64,000 nt of DNA, taken from the NCBI GenBank assembly GCA_027314025.1, contig DAHVCP010000011.1, positions 51,522 through 115,521 on the forward strand. The letters are read 5' to 3'. Within the stretch, counting starts at the first letter, position 1. Each line of letters starts with the position of its first letter. Made by a program: the position numbers and the translations under genes. Source of the stretch: Acidobacteriota bacterium (GTDB lineage: Bacteria > Acidobacteriota > Terriglobia > Terriglobales > SCQP01). Positions 1-7,270 of this stretch are shown here, one piece after another. A model generated the notes under the pieces. That model was not told where the DNA came from and made no database searches. It saw nothing but the letters and a program-made list of their open reading frames with translations.

Positions 1-551
1 TGGTCCAGGTCATAGACGCCCTGGCTGGCGGGAAACGGCATCACCCGCCAATGCACCGGACCTTGCTTGCCGCTGTAGGCGGCCTTCAGGTCAATTCCCT
101 TCTCCGGACCTTCGGCGCGGGCAAACGCGCCATCAGAGTTGTCAAACGGTCCGACGGCCCGCCAATGCTCCAGTTCTCCCAGCGCCAGCCAGGTAGAGGC
201 CGCGGCGGCGGCCTGGCCTTGCCGCAGTTGTTGCGCCGCGATCTGGGCTTCGACTTCCCCCTGGAGCAACGCCGGCAGGCCGGGCGCCGCCGCCATTTTT
301 TCCAGCGCCGGCAGCACGCGGCTCTGGTGCGGCATTTGCGGCGCCGCTTCCACTAAACGGTACAGGGCCACCAGCCGCGCCGGCGCCGCGGAATCATGGA
401 AAAACGCCGCCTCGGCGTGCTGGAATCGCGCCGTCGGCGACGGATCGGCGGGGGCCGGAATGGGCGCGGGCGGCAGCCCCCATGCCGCCAAGCACAGCGC
501 GGAAATGGCGACGAGGGCGCCCGGCCAGCAACGAAAGGAAAGACGCGGCAC
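1..551 (-). CDS. Secreted DUF3857/transglutaminase-type protein, N-terminal part (runs off the window edge)
   Basis: The reverse strand is open from about position 566 to the window edge. It encodes a basic start, a hydrophobic stretch (ALVAISALCLAAWGL), an Ala-rich helical region, and then WRAVGPFDNSDGAFAR followed by GPEKGIDLKAAYSGK and VHWR. That last block resembles the region seen in DUF3857/transglutaminase-like secreted proteins of acidobacteria (family recall, not searched). I chose GTG at 551; a TTG at 566 is also in frame, and neither has a clear ribosome binding site. The hydrophobic stretch suggests export or an N-terminal anchor. The C-terminal part lies outside the window, so the catalytic domain cannot be seen. 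The gene is divergent from the small zinc protein at 787. Confidence 0.65.
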   Translation of the reverse strand, partial: MPRLSFRCWPGALVAISALCLAAWGLPPAPIPAPADPSPTARFQHAEAAFFHDSAAPARLVALYRLVEAAPQMPHQSRVLPALEKMAAAPGLPALLQGEVEAQIAAQQLRQGQAAAAASTWLALGELEHWRAVGPFDNSDGAFARAEGPEKGIDLKAAYSGKQGPVHWRVMPFPASQGVYDLD

Positions 552-786
552 GCGAGAGATCGGCAAAACGGGTCCGGGAATTCGGGGCGGGTAATCTTCT
601 CGATTATACGGCTGGCGCCCGGCAGGAGTTACTGCCCTCTCTGCCAGGGCGAGGAAGGCCGCCGCCCCGCCCCCGGAACCGGCCGTGGCGAGCGCACGCC
701 CTCCGCGCAACATCCCGAAGGAAAGCGCCGATTTCCCCTTCGGTGGGCCTATTCTTCGTGGTTCCGCCGCGGCATACTCCCAGGCA

Positions 787-993
787 ATGCGCCGCCCCTG
801 GCTCCGCTGCCGTCATCGCCGCCTCACGTTCCCGCTTACCGCCCGCGAGGACGGGGGAGCGGCGCACGTGACCTGCCTGGATTGCGGACGCGAGTTCTGG
901 TACGACTGGGAGCGAATGCGGCGCGGCAAGGAACGCTCCCTTTCCATCGCCTGGCCTGACGAGCCGCCCGCGCAACGGCGAGGGGCCGCATAA
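787..993 (+). CDS. Small conserved zinc-ribbon-like protein (68 aa)
   Basis: The 68-residue product begins MRRPWLRCRHRRLTFPLT and continues with VTCLDCGREFWYDWERMR. The spaced cysteines (one near the start, then CLDCG) look like a treble-clef or zinc-ribbon site. I recall similar short proteins (CRHRxTTFPxT...VCLDCGxEFxYDW) as common in acidobacteria, with unknown function. The longer open frame from 685 has a low-complexity N-terminus, so I use ATG 787. A CATACT hexamer at 773-778 lies eight bases upstream and could be a -10 element of a nearly leaderless transcript. The closest neighbour downstream is the Crp/Fnr-type regulator gene. Confidence 0.6.
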   Translation: MRRPWLRCRHRRLTFPLTAREDGGAAHVTCLDCGREFWYDWERMRRGKERSLSIAWPDEPPAQRRGAA

Positions 994-1215
994 TCTTCAT
1001 CATTCCTTCAGGTTTCCCCTCGCAGTCCACGCCCGCGGGCCGTTCGGACGCGGACAGTCGCACAATTTGCTTGCAACTTTTTCCACTTACGTCCGTCATA
1101 GCAATAGAGAAGTTTTCGGCTCGCTGCGGGGTCGTCGCGTTTTCGTCCGCGCGGATCATCTTGCGCCTGCCGGTAAAAAAGCTTGGATTCACATCTCAAT
1201 CCGCAGGGGAGTCCC

Positions 1216-1893
1216 GTGAACGCAATTCATACTCAACCGATCATGCTGTTGCAGGAAATCGCCGGGGATTTGCCTCCGGCATTGCGTCAACTACCGGCGG
1301 TGCGGCACGCGTATCGTCGCGGCGCCGCCATCTACCGCGTGGAAGAGAGCGCGGACGCGGTGTATTTGGTCCTTTCCGGCCGGGTGCGGCTAACCCGCGT
1401 GGCGGGAGACGGGCGGGAGAGCGTCCTGCACGTTCTGAAGAGCGGCGAAGTGTTCGGCGAAGTCGCCGCGCTCGGCGCCGCCAAGCGCCCGGAACAAGCC
1501 ATCGCGATGGACGATATCGTGGTGGCCGGGTGGCCCGCGGCCGAGGTGCATCGCCGCGTGCTGCAAACGCCGCAGCTGGCGGCTTGGTTCTCCGCGCTGC
1601 TGGCGACCCGCTTGGCGGAAGCGCACGACCGCATTGAGACGCTGTCCTTCGACCCCATTCCGAAGCGCTTGGCGCGGGTGATTCTGCGCCATGCGTCCCG
1701 TTTCGGCACGCGCATGGCCGACGGCCGGGTGCGCGCCCTGCCCTTGACGCATGAGGCGTTGGCGCAAGAAGTGGCCACGTCCCGCGAAATCATCACCCAC
1801 CACATGAACCACTTCCGCGCCAATGGACTGCTGAACTATTCCCGGCGCGAGATCGAAGTGGTGCCGGAACGTTTGGCCACGGTGCTGGCCTAA
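1216..1893 (+). CDS. Crp/Fnr-family transcriptional regulator
   Basis: This 225-residue protein has a cyclic-nucleotide-binding-like beta barrel (about residues 25-125, including VYLVLSGRVRLTR and SGEVFGEVAALG), a dimerisation helix (about 130-155) and a C-terminal winged helix (LTHEALAQEVATSREIITHH, about 175-195). It has no cysteine, so it cannot be an oxygen-sensing FNR with an iron-sulfur cluster. The usual Arg-Ser cAMP-contact pair is not obvious either, so its ligand is unknown. GTG 1216 is chosen because AGGGGAG at 1205-1211 is a good ribosome binding site; the in-frame TTG at 1183 is less likely. No canonical FNR or CRP palindrome is visible in the 220-base upstream gap. Confidence 0.88.
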   Translation: MNAIHTQPIMLLQEIAGDLPPALRQLPAVRHAYRRGAAIYRVEESADAVYLVLSGRVRLTRVAGDGRESVLHVLKSGEVFGEVAALGAAKRPEQAIAMDDIVVAGWPAAEVHRRVLQTPQLAAWFSALLATRLAEAHDRIETLSFDPIPKRLARVILRHASRFGTRMADGRVRALPLTHEALAQEVATSREIITHHMNHFRANGLLNYSRREIEVVPERLATVLA

Positions 1894-1949
1894 CCGCGCC
1901 AGCAACCCGGCAACGGCACAGGGCGGCGGCCGCGCCGCCCCGCGGCTGC

Positions 1950-1955
1950 TAGACT
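1950..1955 (+). promoter_or_regulatory. -10-like hexamer (TAGACT) six bases before a start codon
   Basis: TAGACT is preceded by TGC, which makes an extended -10 (TGn), and is followed by exactly six bases and then ATG at 1962. A start site seven bases after the hexamer would be the A of the ATG, so the transcript would have no leader. No -35 match is visible. Confidence 0.45.
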
Positions 1956-1961
1956 ATTCCC

Positions 1962-2153
1962 ATGAGTGGCTCGATTTTGGCGGTGGAATGCCCCCGCTGT
2001 GGGTGCGTCTACAATATCTATCCCGGCCCGGAAGAGATGGTCAACGCCCTGGTCAAGCGGCAGTATGTGATGGAGTGCGACCACTGCGAGGAAGAGTTGA
2101 CCTTTAAGGTTCTGTCCACCGCCAAACCCAACTTCAGCACCGGCGGCGCGTAA
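1962..2153 (+). CDS. Small zinc-ribbon protein (63 aa)
   Basis: The 63-residue product contains two CxxC knuckles, CPRCGCVY near residues 10-17 and CDHCEEE near residues 39-45, typical of a zinc ribbon. The function is unknown; such proteins can bind nucleic acid or be metal chaperones. No Shine-Dalgarno motif precedes ATG 1962, but a -10-like TAGACT sits six bases upstream, which suggests leaderless expression. The gene ends four bases before trmFO, so the two are probably co-transcribed. Confidence 0.7.
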   Translation: MSGSILAVECPRCGCVYNIYPGPEEMVNALVKRQYVMECDHCEEELTFKVLSTAKPNFSTGGA

Positions 2154-2157
2154 TCCG

Positions 2158-3522
2158 ATGGCGGAGGCCGACGCGGCGCCGCTGGTTCCGGTCATCGGCG
2201 GAGGGCTGGCCGGGCCGGAAGCCGCCTGGCAAATCGCCCGTGCGGGCTGCCGCGTGGCGCTGTATGAAATGCGGCCGCGGGTTTCCACCCCGGCGCATCG
2301 CACCGCCGCGCTGGGCGAGCTGGTCTGCTCCAATTCCTTGAAGTCCGAGGCGCCGCATTCGGCGCCGTGGCTGCTGAAACAAGAACTGCGCGCCGCCGGT
2401 TCCCTGCTGCTGGCTTGCGCCGACGGCGCCGCGGTACCCGGCGGACAGGCGCTGACGGTGGATCGTGTCGCCTTTTCCAGCGCCATCGAGGCGGCGCTCG
2501 CGGGCGAACCGCGCATCACCATCCATCGCCAGGAGGTCGCGGCGCTGGATGAACTGCCGCCGGGTCCGGTGGTGGTGGCCACCGGGCCGCTGACCTCGGC
2601 TCCCCTGGCCGCCGACCTGCGCCGCCGTTCCGAGACCGACGGGCTGTATTTTTACGACGCCATCAGCCCCATCGTCGAGGCGGATTCGGTGGACCGCTCC
2701 CGGGTCTTCGCCGCCAGTCGCTACGGCCATGGCGGCGACGATTACCTAAACTGCCCCTTCGACCGCGGCGAGTTCGAACGCTTCTGCGCCGCCCTGCAAG
2801 CCGCCGAAAGCTATCCGCTGCATTCGTTCGAGGAACCGCGGTACTTCGAGGCCTGCCTGCCTCTGGAGGAGTTGGCGCGCCGCGGCGCGGAGACGCTGCG
2901 CTTTGGGCCGTTCAAGCCGGTGGGCCTGGTGGACCCGCGCAGCGGGCGCCGGCCCTACGCCGCGGTGCAGCTGCGGCGGGAAAACCGGCGCACCGATTCC
3001 TACAACCTGGTCGGCTGCCAAAACCATCTGCGCACCGCCGCGCAGGCGCGGGTGCTGCGGATGATTCCCGGGCTGGAGCAGGCGCGGTTTCTGCGCTTCG
3101 GGCAGGTGCATCGCAATACCTATCTGGACGCGCCGCGGGTGTTGAACGGGCGGCTGGAACTGGTTGCCGCCCGCGGCGCCGATTCGGGCCGCCGCATTTT
3201 TATCGCCGGCCAATTGTGCGGCACCGAAGGCTATGTCGAAGCCATCGCCACCGGTTTGCTGGCGGCCCGCTTCGCCGCCGCCGCCGCGCTGGGGCGGGAT
3301 TTGCCGCCGCCGCCGCGGGCGACCGCGCTGGGCTCGCTGCTGCAATACATGGCGCCGCGCGGGGAGGGCGCATCGGCCGCCTACGTCCCGGCGAACATGA
3401 CCTTCGACCTTTTGCCGCGCGACGCCGCCGATGCCGCCATTCGCGACCGCGCCGCGCGGCGTCAAGCGCAATGCGAACGGGCTCTGGCGGCCTTCGCAGC
3501 CTGGCAGGGCGAAGCCGGCTAG
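2158..3522 (+). CDS. trmFO: Methylenetetrahydrofolate--tRNA-(uracil-5-)-methyltransferase TrmFO
   Basis: This 454-residue protein matches the TrmFO (Gid) family over its full length. It starts with the FAD-binding segment VPVIGGGLAGPEAAWQIA, has the conserved ELVCSNSLKSE block (about residues 60-70) with a conserved cysteine, and ends with GQLCGTEGYVEAIATGLLA followed by an LLQYM segment. The enzyme uses methylenetetrahydrofolate and reduced FAD to make 5-methyluridine at position 54 of tRNAs in the cytoplasm. ATG 2158 follows the upstream zinc-ribbon gene by four bases. Glycine-rich GGGLAG replaces the more usual GAGLAG, which is common in this family. The gene converges on the moaD-moaE gene. 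Confidence 0.97.
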   Translation: MAEADAAPLVPVIGGGLAGPEAAWQIARAGCRVALYEMRPRVSTPAHRTAALGELVCSNSLKSEAPHSAPWLLKQELRAAGSLLLACADGAAVPGGQALTVDRVAFSSAIEAALAGEPRITIHRQEVAALDELPPGPVVVATGPLTSAPLAADLRRRSETDGLYFYDAISPIVEADSVDRSRVFAASRYGHGGDDYLNCPFDRGEFERFCAALQAAESYPLHSFEEPRYFEACLPLEELARRGAETLRFGPFKPVGLVDPRSGRRPYAAVQLRRENRRTDSYNLVGCQNHLRTAAQARVLRMIPGLEQARFLRFGQVHRNTYLDAPRVLNGRLELVAARGADSGRRIFIAGQLCGTEGYVEAIATGLLAARFAAAAALGRDLPPPPRATALGSLLQYMAPRGEGASAAYVPANMTFDLLPRDAADAAIRDRAARRQAQCERALAAFAAWQGEAG

Positions 3523-3621
3523 ATGAATCGCCGCCGTCCCGAATCGCCGGCGTCCCCGTCGGCCGTCCGGGCGCATTCGCCCACACGCACCCGGCTCCGC
3601 GCCGACTCGCATAAGCGGGAT

Positions 3622-3640
3622 GCCCCGCCATAGGCGGGGC
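3622..3640. other. Perfect hairpin between convergent genes
   Basis: GCCCCGCC, ATA, GGCGGGGC form an 8-bp perfect stem with a 3-base loop between the ends of trmFO and the moaD-moaE gene. No T-tract follows on either strand, so it is at best a weak or Rho-assisted terminator. It is followed at about 3640-3655 by GGGGGCCCGCGCCGATTATT, which resembles the end of the repeat family found in pilin genes. Confidence 0.4.
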
Positions 3641-3655
3641 GGGGGCCCGCGCCGA

Positions 3656-4504
3656 TTATTCTCCGGCGCGCTCGCCGGCGAACGGCGTTCCCTCCGCCCA
3701 GCGCTGGCCCTCGGCCGTGTGCTCGCGCTTCCAAATGGGGACGCTGCGCTTCAGCTCGGTGATGGTCCAGGCGCAGGCGGCAAACGCCGGACCCCGGTGC
3801 GGCGCGCCGACAGCGATCGCTACGCTGGCTTCTCCCACCGCCACGCGGCCCAGCCGATGCGCCATGGCCACGGCGCCGATGGCAAAACGTCGGCGCGCCT
3901 CGGCCGCTAATTCCCGCATGCGGCGCAGCGCCATCTCCTCGTAGGCTTCATATTCCAAATACAACACCGGCTGGCCGTCCAGGACATCGGCGCGGGTCAC
4001 GCCTTCGAAAACCACCACGCCGCCGTGACCCGCCGCCGCGACCATCTGGCGCAGGCGGTCCAGGGCGATCGGCCCGCGAACCAATTCCACGCCGCTGCGG
4101 TCCGGGCCGGGAGATTCGGCCGCAGCCGCAGCGCTGCCTGGGTCGCTGGACGATTCCGCGCCGGCGGCGCCGAGGAGCGCCCCGGCAACCCCACCGCCCG
4201 GCGCCGCGCCTGCGCCCGCCGAAGATGCGGCGGAGGGTTCTTCCGGCGATGCCGCGGACGATCCGCCGCTCATCGGCGGCAGCAGCGCCACTTCGTCTTG
4301 CTCAGCGAGGGACGTATCGGGCGCGGCGAATTCGGCGTTCACGGCCAGCAGCACGTCGCGGCCGAGAGCGCCGAGGGCGGCGTCGGCGCCGGCGTAATGG
4401 CGGTAGACATCGGCGGCGGTGGCCGGATCGTCCAGCTCCAGCACTTCCTCGCGGCGATTCAGCCGCGCCGCCAGCGGCCCGAACAGGAGCACGCGCACGC
4501 GCAT
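3656..4504 (-). CDS. MoaD-MoaE fusion, molybdopterin synthase (MoaX type)
   Basis: The 282-residue protein joins both subunits of molybdopterin synthase, which puts two sulfurs on precursor Z (cPMP) in molybdenum cofactor synthesis. Residues 1-81 are MoaD-like and end in PPMSGG, the Gly-Gly that in free MoaD carries the thiocarboxylate. Residues 82-137 are a flexible Ala/Ser/Gly linker. Residues 138-282 are MoaE-like, with VVFEGVTR, LYLEYEAYEEMA and the catalytic-type LKRSVPIWKRE. MoaD must have a free C-terminal glycine to work, so cleavage after Gly81 is expected, as known for mycobacterial MoaX. ATG 4504 has no ribosome binding site but lies six bases after TAGGAT, so the mRNA may be leaderless. 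Confidence 0.93.
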   Translation of the reverse strand: MRVRVLLFGPLAARLNRREEVLELDDPATAADVYRHYAGADAALGALGRDVLLAVNAEFAAPDTSLAEQDEVALLPPMSGGSSAASPEEPSAASSAGAGAAPGGGVAGALLGAAGAESSSDPGSAAAAAESPGPDRSGVELVRGPIALDRLRQMVAAAGHGGVVVFEGVTRADVLDGQPVLYLEYEAYEEMALRRMRELAAEARRRFAIGAVAMAHRLGRVAVGEASVAIAVGAPHRGPAFAACAWTITELKRSVPIWKREHTAEGQRWAEGTPFAGERAGE

Positions 4505-4510
4505 AGGGCC

Positions 4511-4516
4511 ATCCTA
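4511..4516 (-). promoter_or_regulatory. -10-like hexamer (TAGGAT) six bases before the moaD-moaE start
   Basis: On the minus strand TAGGAT is followed by GGCCCT and then ATG at 4504. The spacing equals that upstream of the genes at 1962, 28386 and 48317. A TTAGCG at 4534-4539 sits at the -35 distance (17 bases) but is a poor match. Confidence 0.42.
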
Positions 4517-4605
4517 GCCCGGTTCGGCCGGGGCGCTAACGCGCCGTATGGCTTAATTTTGGCGTTGCCGGCCGGCCGCTCGGGCGCGGGTAGGTCGCTC
4601 CATTG

Positions 4606-4801
4606 CCACGCGGCTGCCACGCGGCGGCGCGTGAAACAGGCTTCAGCCTGTGTGCTGCGGGCTTTAGCCTGCAGACGCCCGCTGCGCAGGAAGCAGCCGT
4701 TCTCCACGCGGCTGCCACGCGGTGGCTTGTGGAACAGGCTTCAGCCTGTGTGCTGTGGGCTTTAGCCCGCAGCCGCCCGCGGCGCAGGAAGCAGCCGTTC
4801 T
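4606..4801. repeat. 98-bp tandem direct repeat, two copies
   Basis: Copy 1 is 4606-4703 and copy 2 is 4704-4801. They abut with no gap and differ at 8 of 98 positions by my alignment. Each holds two small imperfect hairpins, AGGCTTCAGCCT and GGGCTTTAGCCC (or a close variant). The same AGGCTGAAGCCT/GGCTTCAGCC motifs recur at 45441-45530. The unit is probably a dispersed palindromic repeat. Open frames across it (STQAEAC...) are products of the repeat and not genes. Confidence 0.85.
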
Positions 4802-4980
4802 GCCGCAAAGGAGACTATGGGACCGCCGTCCGGGCGGCCGGCTCCGCCACCCGGAGGGCGGCCGCCCCGCCGTTGGCGGGACGCTTCCAAAGCGCGGCAC
4901 GCACGCAGGGCGGGAGCCCTGGCCCCACGGGCGGCGGCGCGGCTGCTTCCAGGGCGGCCCGTCGGCGGAGGGGCCGAGAG

Positions 4981-5009
4981 AAGTGCGGACGAGCCGTCCG
5001 CGCCCCCAG
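4981..5009 (-). repeat. Half copy of the GGGGGCGCGGACG palindromic element
   Basis: Read on the minus strand, this stretch gives CTGGGGGCGCGGACGG, then CTCGTCCGC, matching the left half of the 58-59 bp elements at 48656-48714 and 63769-63826. The right half is absent. It lies in the gene-free stretch 4505-5377, which otherwise holds the 98-bp repeats, GC-rich sequence without credible coding potential, and the promoter at 5298. Confidence 0.55.
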
Positions 5010-5297
5010 GCGAGCGTTCATCCTCCGGCAGCGGCGGTTCCCGTGATCCGTCGCTAGCGGACATCCGAAGCCGCCCGCCCCGGCGCGCCCGCGGCGGCGC
5101 GATCTCCGCTGTGCCGCCGGCCCTGGGGGCGCGGGCCGGGACGGCGGGGCGACGGTGATTGGGCAGGGACGGCCCTCGATAAATTGAGATGACCGGCAAG
5201 TGAGCGGGGACGCATGGCAAGGTCCGAGATCGAGGCCCTGGCGGACCGGGCAATGGGCGGAGGCCGGGACTAACCAGCGGAATTCAGTCCCGCAGGG

Positions 5298-5326
5298 TTG
5301 ACAGGGCAGCGGGATAGGGATACAAG
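5298..5326 (+). promoter_or_regulatory. Sigma-70-type promoter
   Basis: TTGACA at 5298-5303 is a perfect -35 box. Seventeen bases later comes TACAAG at 5321-5326 as -10. The predicted start near 5333 would give a leader of about 45 bases ending in GGAGG at 5369-5373, just before ATG 5378. This makes it likely that the reading frame starting at 5378 is, or recently was, an expressed gene. Confidence 0.7.
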
Positions 5327-5377
5327 TTATTATCACACGCCGGCGCTCGGACCGCGCGGCGTTAGGGAGGTAGGAGT

Positions 5378-5790
5378 ATGTCCGAACCAAATTCGCGCCG
5401 TGACGCACCCGCGGCCGGCGCCCGGGGGGGGAAAGAAGCGCCCGATTGGCAGCCGCGCTCGGCGAAATGCTGCGCACCGCGCCTGCCCTCAGCCTGGACC
5501 AGGCGGCCTTGCGGCTCGGCGTCCATCGCCGGACCGTCCGCCGCGCGCTCGCGGGGCAAGGGCTCAGCTTCCGCGGGATGCGCGACGCCGCGCTGGCCGA
5601 GGCGGCGCGCGCGGCATTGGCTGGGTGGCCGCCGGTGTCGAAGAAATCACTGGCCTTCGACCTCGGCTTTCGTTCTCCCAGCGCCTTCCCCCCCGCTTTC
5701 TGCGGCGGACGGATGTTGCCGTGGCGGTGCGCGCCACACCCCGCGCCGCGGGGCCGGCGCGGGCCCCGCAGGGCGGGATTCGGGAGGCGG
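5378..5790 (+). pseudogene. AraC-type helix-turn-helix protein, frameshifted
   Basis: ATG 5378 has a strong GGAGG and a promoter upstream, but the frame starting there soon loses sense. Shifting at the eight-G run 5424-5431 gives a clear AraC/XylS DNA-binding domain: SLDQAALRLGVHRRTVRRAL, then GLSFRGMRDAALAEAAR, then KSLAFDLGFRSPSAF. Shifting again at the seven-C run 5688-5694 continues with RFLRRTDVAVAVRATPRAA, as expected after the second HTH (AFxRRTGxxPxxYR). One added base at each run restores about 130 residues. The repaired protein would be an HTH-only member lacking the usual N-terminal ligand domain. This is either a decayed gene or two homopolymer sequencing errors. Confidence 0.6.
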
Positions 5791-5827
5791 CCTCCGTCGT
5801 TACCTCCAGAGCGGCGGCGCAAGATTT

Positions 5828-5993
5828 GGTTCGCGGAGATGGTTCGGTTCGCGGAGATGGCGCCGGAGGGATACCGCCAGGCGGCGCCCCTGACGCCGCG
5901 AATAGCGGCGGTGAACGAGGCGCAACACGGGCCACCCCGCAAAAGGGGGGGCCGGTGTCCGATTCGGGCAAGTTCTTGTCCGATTCGGGCAAG
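5828..5993. repeat. Two pairs of short direct repeats
   Basis: GGTTCGCGGAGATGG occurs at 5828-5842 and 5846-5860 (18-base period), and GTCCGATTCGGGCAAG at 5957-5972 and 5978-5993 (21-base period). They lie between the AraC-type remnant and the secreted protein gene at 6039. Their role is unknown. No credible gene covers 5800-6038. Confidence 0.6.
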
Positions 5994-6038
5994 CGATTCG
6001 GCTTGCGGGCGCCGGACCGGAGGGTTTAGCGTCAGCCC

Positions 6039-7266
6039 ATGCGTAGCAAAACGATCTCGAAGCTGGCGCGGCCCGCGGGCCGCCGGCGCGGATACGGCGC
6101 TGCGAACGGCGCGCGGCCGTCGGTGCATCCTCATGGCGGAAGGGGATTCTTCGGCAGGACGGGCAGCGGCTCGCGCCTTCCGTGCGGCGGCGCGGCCCGG
6201 TGGGCACGAGCGGCGGCCGTGGCTCTTGCGATCGCCGCGGCGCCGCTGGCGCTGCGCGCCACGGAGGTCGTCGCGATGGTGAACGGGTCGCACCTCTACG
6301 GGGGAAAAGCGGCGCGGAGACGGTTGCGGTCGTCCCCAGCGACGCCAGCCCGTTCCCCATGCCGACGCTCTACGCGTGGGTCAAGAATGCGCCGGCGAAG
6401 ACGAAGAGCATCAGTTGGAAGCTGAACATCACCTACACCGACCCGTACGGCGACACCAACAACCTTCCCAATCCCATCCTCGGCCAGACCGGGCCAGCGG
6501 GCCAGTGGTACGTGAACTGGAGTGGGGCGGATTTGGGGGGCACAGTGACCATTAGCGCGACGCTGAACGGCTGCACCAGCCAGACGTTCAGCCTCACCTT
6601 TTACCTGGTCGCCAACGACGGCGCCAACCCCCCACCGAGTCCCAGGTGGACGCCATCACCGGCTGCACGGCCAACTGCAGCCCGTGGTTTCTCGGTAGCA
6701 TGATCCGCTGGGAGAGCGGCGGGAAGCAGTTCGCCTCGAATGGCTACCCGACTCTCAACAACAATACGAACGGCACACGGGACGTCGGGATCGCGCAGGT
6801 CAACACGGGCAACGCCACCTATTTCACCGATCCGAACGACTCGCCGTTCTGGAATTTCGTGACCGACATCCAAGATGCCCACCAGGTCCTCCTGAATAAA
6901 GAGGGCATGGGAACCACCTGCGCGATAGGCCAATCAGGCTGCGGCGCCTACGCGTTTTGGGACAGCCAGGTCAGCCAAATGTGCACATACGAGCAAACCA
7001 TTGAACCCGGGGCGGCCTATGCCTCCGGTTCGGCAACGGGCGACGGGTCGTGCAGCTACGCCGTCAACGTGAGCACGGTCTACACCTACTGCAATTTCGA
7101 CGAGGCCGGCGGCGAGCCGAGCAATTACAAGGACGCCGAGCTGATCCAGCAGTACGATGGCGCGCCGGACGGGAACTTCATCTACTGGAACAACAGCAAC
7201 GAGATCTGGTCCTTCAACGCCGAAACGGGCTATGTGCAAAACGTTTGCACGTCCGCCCCATATTAG
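6039..7266 (+). CDS. Secreted lysozyme/transglycosylase-like protein, two frameshifts
   Basis: Three successive frames join into one protein. The first (from ATG 6039) encodes a basic region and signal peptide (AAAVALAIAAAPLALRA). After the G5A4 run at 6300-6308 the second frame gives an Ig-like segment (TLYAWVKNAPAKTKSISWKL to FYLVANDGANPP). After the six-C run at 6630-6635 the third gives a domain with SMIRWESGGKQF and NGTRDVGIAQVN, a pattern like the catalytic ES and GIxQVN motifs of lytic transglycosylase/lysozyme-like folds. One added base at each run restores about 409 residues. Cysteines such as CTANCS and CGAY fit a disulfide-bonded secreted protein. The call to the lysozyme-like fold is by motif only. 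Confidence 0.55.
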
Positions 7267-7270
7267 TTCG

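Noticed and set aside
1216..1893. Oxygen-sensing FNR
   Set aside because: The protein has no cysteines, so no iron-sulfur cluster is possible.
3622..3655. Rho-independent terminator for trmFO or the moaD-moaE gene
   Set aside because: The stem is good but no T-tract follows on either strand.
4536..4808. Open frames with STQAEACSTSHRVAAAW
   Set aside because: They are translations of the 98-bp tandem repeat and have no ribosome binding site or family.
4810..5377. Genes in the GC-rich stretch before the AraC-type remnant
   Set aside because: All open frames there are Arg/Gly/Ala/Pro-rich with no motif or ribosome binding site, and they overlap repeats.
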